8,001 nucleotides of DNA from Candidatus Competibacteraceae bacterium (GTDB lineage: Bacteria; Pseudomonadota; Gammaproteobacteria; Competibacterales; Competibacteraceae). The notes beneath the pieces were generated by a model. It worked only from the letters and a program-made list of their open reading frames with translations. It did not search any database and had not been told where the DNA came from. The stretch covers positions 1 to 8,001 of the forward strand of contig JADJQQ010000021.1 in assembly GCA_016712625.1 (NCBI GenBank), read 5' to 3'. The position numbers and the translations under genes were made by a program. Positions 6,325 through 8,001 of the stretch are shown here, one piece after another. The first letter of the stretch is position 1. The number at the start of each line of letters is the position of its first letter.

Positions 6325-6564
6325 TTATTTATCCTCAGCCTCGATTTTCGCAATCTCATCAAAACATGGCATTGACGGCGGCAACGACCTGCGGCCACTC
6401 TTCATAAAACCACGGTTATCCGACTCCGGCCATCGGCGTGACAAAGTTGGGAAAGCTCGACAAATAAACCCTCCACCCTCGTCATCGATTGAAACAGTGG
6501 TCGCTTCTTCGCAATAAATCGGTTGGCCCACCCGGTTTAACGACCAACGAGTTCGTGCAACCAT
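6325..6564 (-). CDS. Small phage protein of unknown function, 79-residue ORF
   Basis: Open from ATG 6564, with GCGGAGAAAT just upstream as ribosome binding site, to TAA 6325. The N-terminus MVARTRWSLNRVGQPIYCEE and the C-terminus FDEIAKIEAEDK are convincing. The middle probably does not read correctly: between GGTTTTATG (about 6405) and ATGTTTTGATGAG (about 6360) the other frame gives FYEEWPQVVAAVNAMF, which joins both ends better, so two compensating one-base errors at T runs are likely. No family is recognised. It may be a small accessory protein of the early or middle region. Confidence 0.55.
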   Translation of the reverse strand: MVARTRWSLNRVGQPIYCEEATTVSIDDEGGGFICRAFPTLSRRWPESDNRGFMKSGRRSLPPSMPCFDEIAKIEAEDK

Positions 6565-6582
6565 ATTTCTCCGCTCATTGAT

Positions 6583-6730
6583 TTATTTCTCAGTTTTTTG
6601 TAATTCATCTAACCGCCCGCTGGCCTGTCACAATCACCCATGGAACAGGCGCTAGTTCAGCACGTAGGGCGGAAATCTCTAGTCTAAGCTCAGCGATTTC
6701 CGTGTGATAGATTTTCCTTTGCAGAGCCAA
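6583..6730 (-). pseudogene. Short coiled-coil-like protein
   Basis: From TTG 6730 the frame reads MALQRKIYHTEIAELRLEI, then SALRAELAPVPWVIVTG to a stop at 6607 to 6605. Heptad-like spacing (I-A-E-L-R-L-E-I-S-A-L-R-A-E-L) indicates a coiled coil. A one-base shift near GGGCGGTTAGATG would extend it with LDELQKTEK to TAA 6585 to 6583. It might instead be the continuation of the neighbouring 39-residue gene: dropping one T at ATGTTTGG gives DMLALQRKIYHTE. Function is unknown. Confidence 0.45.
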
Positions 6731-6809
6731 ACATATCTTGTGGAATGTCTGGATTAGCAAAAAGGTCATTAATGCCAGCCCATGATTGTTGTTGATTAGG
6801 TAACGGCAT
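6690..6809 (-). CDS. Short unknown protein MPLPNQQQSWAG
   Basis: A complete 39-residue ORF, MPLPNQQQSWAGINDLF, then ANPDIPQDMFGSAKENLSHG, too short for routine detection. AGAGGA (6818 to 6823) lies 8 bases upstream of ATG 6809 and the upstream nuclease reading stops at 6824, so the start is well placed. It overlaps the coiled-coil reading in another frame. Either the two are one gene of about 75 residues broken by an extra T, or this is a separate small protein. No family is recognised. Confidence 0.45.
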   Translation of the reverse strand: MPLPNQQQSWAGINDLFANPDIPQDMFGSAKENLSHGNR

Positions 6810-6823
6810 GATTCATTTCCTCT

Positions 6824-7238
6824 TCAGCCAGAACGGCTTTTAATCCCATCTCCGAATAAAATCAAGGTTTTCGCGTCGCTGAAGCTGCGTATCGACCGCA
6901 AAGGATAGTCGCCACCCTCCCGAACCGTGCTGCGAGATATCTGCTGATCTTTGGTGGTTTTTCATTGTGCCGTTTCACCTCCAGCAAAGAACTGGCCACC
7001 CATCAGCATATCCTGCCCAAATCCGCTTTTACCTTTGCTGCGCGGAATCTTGCCACGCAGGCCAGAGTTCGTCAGAATTTCCGCAGCCGGCCCGACGGGT
7101 TTTCATCCCGCCGCCGTTGATCGCTCAACCATACCGACCCGCCCCGCGCTTCGTTCAATTCTCAGGTAGTTGATGATCTGGCCCGAATATCCTGTTCGGT
7201 TAGTTTAAAGCGGGCGTCTATCCCGACGGTTCCTCCAT
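6824..7238 (-). pseudogene. Probable VRR-NUC-type nuclease, frameshifted
   Basis: VRR-NUC proteins are PD-(D/E)xK nucleases found in phages, usually about 100 to 150 residues. Reading through indels gives RFKLTEQDIRG, IINYLRIERSAGRVGMVERS, then NSGLRGKIPR, GQDMLMGGQFFA, EVKRHNEKPPK, DQQ, VREGGDYP and SFSDAKTLILFGDGIKSRSG, with a stop at 6826 to 6824. The D in GQDML, the E and K in EVK after GGQFFA, and the DQQ/VREGG ending fit the family. The start is uncertain; ATG 7238 (MEEPS) is one option. At least four indels separate the pieces, so it is damaged or mis-sequenced. The nuclease call rests on motif order. Confidence 0.5.
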
Positions 7239-7417
7239 CACGTTCAATCTGAGCAGGCCTGAAGATATGCAGCAGTCCTGGCGGCTCATCAAAGTCAAAC
7301 ACGAAACCGCCGTTCGCCGTTCCGAGTGACAAACACGGCGCGGATGGTTCCGGTTGCCTGATCGCTTGCCCCGACTTTGCGCGCCCGGTCCCCGACCGAA
7401 AAAGTTGCTGGCTTCAT
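7218..7417 (-). pseudogene. Small protein MKPATFSVGDRARKVG, frameshifted
   Basis: ATG 7417 has GAGGAA (7421 to 7426) 3 bases upstream of it. The first frame reads MKPATFSVGDRARKVG, ASDQATGTIRAVFVTRNG and stops at 7297 to 7295. Shifting one base gives FDFDEPPGLLHIFRPAQIE, which completes a compact beta-type domain of about 60 residues. The frame may end at 7220 to 7218. The 'FSVGDRARKVGAS...TGTI' pattern suggests a small barrel domain, but no family is assigned. It lies directly before the nuclease. Confidence 0.5.
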
Positions 7418-7456
7418 GGCTTCCTCAAACGGCAAATTCTGCGATTCCTGTGCGCT

Positions 7457-7638
7457 TTACTGACGTACCACCGGCACCCCATAGCGGCCCCATTCCGCGT
7501 AGAGGGCTTCCTGAGCCGATTTGGCGGCTTAAATCGCCAACCGTGGCCCGTAGGCTCGACAGGTCCCCGTCCGTGATCGCGTAAAGGTTCTTCGGGAGGC
7601 GGGTTGAGGGCGCGGTGGGGCTTGCGGTGGCCGGGCAT
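7457..7638 (-). pseudogene. Small phage protein ending AEWGRYGVPVVRQ, frameshifted
   Basis: GGAGAGG precedes ATG 7638. The start reads MPGHRKPHRALNPPP. A second frame reads NLYAITDGDLSSLRATVGDL and a third SAQEALYAEWGRYGVPVVRQ to a stop at 7459 to 7457. Together this is a helical protein of about 60 residues with a proline-rich start. Its piece ALYAEWGRYGVPVVRQ looks like a small conserved phage protein. At least two indels are needed. No function is known to me. Confidence 0.45.
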
Positions 7639-7641
7639 GGA

Positions 7642-7779
7642 TCACCTCTCCGGCCTGATGGTCACGATTTCGATCTGATGCGTTTCTCGCGCATTCTTTG
7701 CAGATCACCGCCATGTCGCCAACGCTGCCGTCTGGCCATGGGTGCTTGTATCTGGGTTGATATTAATTGAATCGCTCAT
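7642..7779 (-). pseudogene. Small Cys-pair protein, frameshifted
   Basis: ATG 7779 starts MSDSINI, followed by NPDTST. After an apparent missing C at ACCCATGG it reads PWPDGSVGDMAVICKECAR, and then HQIEIVTIRPER to a stop at 7644 to 7642. The CKEC pair is a single CxxC, possibly half of a zinc site. It ends just before the next ATG at 7638. Unknown function. Confidence 0.45.
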
Positions 7780-7788
7780 CCCATAGCC

Positions 7789-7884
7789 TCAACTCAAAGT
7801 CTTGAAAAGTAGTATTTTCCGGCAAACATCGCACAAATAATAATCAGTTGATAATACCGATTTAGAGCATTCTTTAGTACTCAT
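7789..7884 (-). CDS. Tiny Cys-rich protein, 31 residues
   Basis: ATG 7884 preceded by GGAGTGAGGTGGTGA, a strong ribosome binding site. The ORF reads MSTKECSKSVLSTDYYLCDV, then CRKILLFKTLS and stops at 7791 to 7789. The Cys spacing (C at residue 6, then LCDVC) suggests a small metal-binding knuckle. It may be a true small phage protein. It lies between the partial gene and the next small gene. Confidence 0.4.
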   Translation of the reverse strand: MSTKECSKSVLSTDYYLCDVCRKILLFKTLS

Positions 7885-7915
7885 TCACCACCTCACTCCA
7901 GATAGCCACCACGCG

Positions 7916-8001
7916 TTACTTCAGTTTTTTGCATCGGTAAATGCTGAATGGCTTTCCATCAATTATATCTATAAAGACATGACCGCTCGCTTTGCAATTC
8001 G
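7916..8001 (-). CDS. C-terminal end of a zinc-finger-like small protein, partial
   Basis: The visible end reads NCKASGHVFIDIIDGKPFSI, then YRCKKLK and a stop at 7918 to 7916. The gene begins beyond the window. The C...H...C residues with short spacing suggest metal binding, but the start and full length are not seen. A second stretch in the same frame after the stop (VVAIWSEVVNEY) could be either a tiny separate ORF or a continuation behind a false stop. Confidence 0.4.
   Translation of the reverse strand, partial: NCKASGHVFIDIIDGKPFSIYRCKKLK

Noticed and set aside
6951..7584. Plus-strand ORFs rich in Pro, Arg and Ala
   Set aside because: These arise in GC-rich sequence opposite the frameshifted minus-strand genes; composition looks non-coding and no ribosome binding site was found.
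5487..7779. Stop-codon reassignment or recoding of TGA or TAG
   Set aside because: The breaks are mainly changes of frame, not in-frame stops, and the intact genes use TAA, TGA and TAG as normal stops.

Overview
The window looks like part of a tailed bacteriophage or prophage of a Gram-negative bacterium. Every convincing gene lies on the minus strand, so transcription runs from right to left. The Gram-negative host is inferred from a lipoprotein with a lipobox, two Sec-type signal peptides and a LydA-type holin. No host genus can be named. No integrase, attachment site, tRNA, CRISPR array or insertion sequence was found.

Layout in transcription order: (1) 8001 to about 6583 holds a run of very small early-type or accessory genes: a zinc-finger-like fragment, two other small Cys-pair proteins, several unknowns, and a probable VRR-NUC (PD-(D/E)xK) nuclease. 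Most can only be read by crossing single-base indels. (2) About 6564 to 4454 holds more small unknowns, then a lysis module: a SleB-like cell wall hydrolase (heavily indel-damaged), a DUF1353 protein, a small lipoprotein and a LydA-like holin (one indel). (3) 4461 to 1724 holds a signal-peptide/FnIII-like protein, a small helix-turn-helix-like protein, and a large signal-peptide/FnIII/LamG protein ending in 13 full copies of a 22-residue repeat. This last gene is split by one indel. (4) 1724 to 6 holds three small, tightly packed genes, two of them structural-type beta-rich proteins, then a minor-tail-type protein split by one indel.

Genes in part 4 and around the lysis/tail-fibre junction are packed with TAATG overlaps or gaps of a few bases, so they are probably one late operon with translational coupling. 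The likely working logic is virion assembly and host recognition (tail protein, LamG and repeat protein) next to host lysis (holin, endolysin, lipoprotein).

The most important caution is that many genes carry single-base indels, often at short A/T runs, yet the protein sequence on both sides still reads as one family member. From 6 to 5470 there are about three such events. From about 5487 to 7780 they are dense. This may be uncorrected sequencing error or very recent decay of the element, and the sequence alone cannot separate the two. Reconstructed readings given below are inference.
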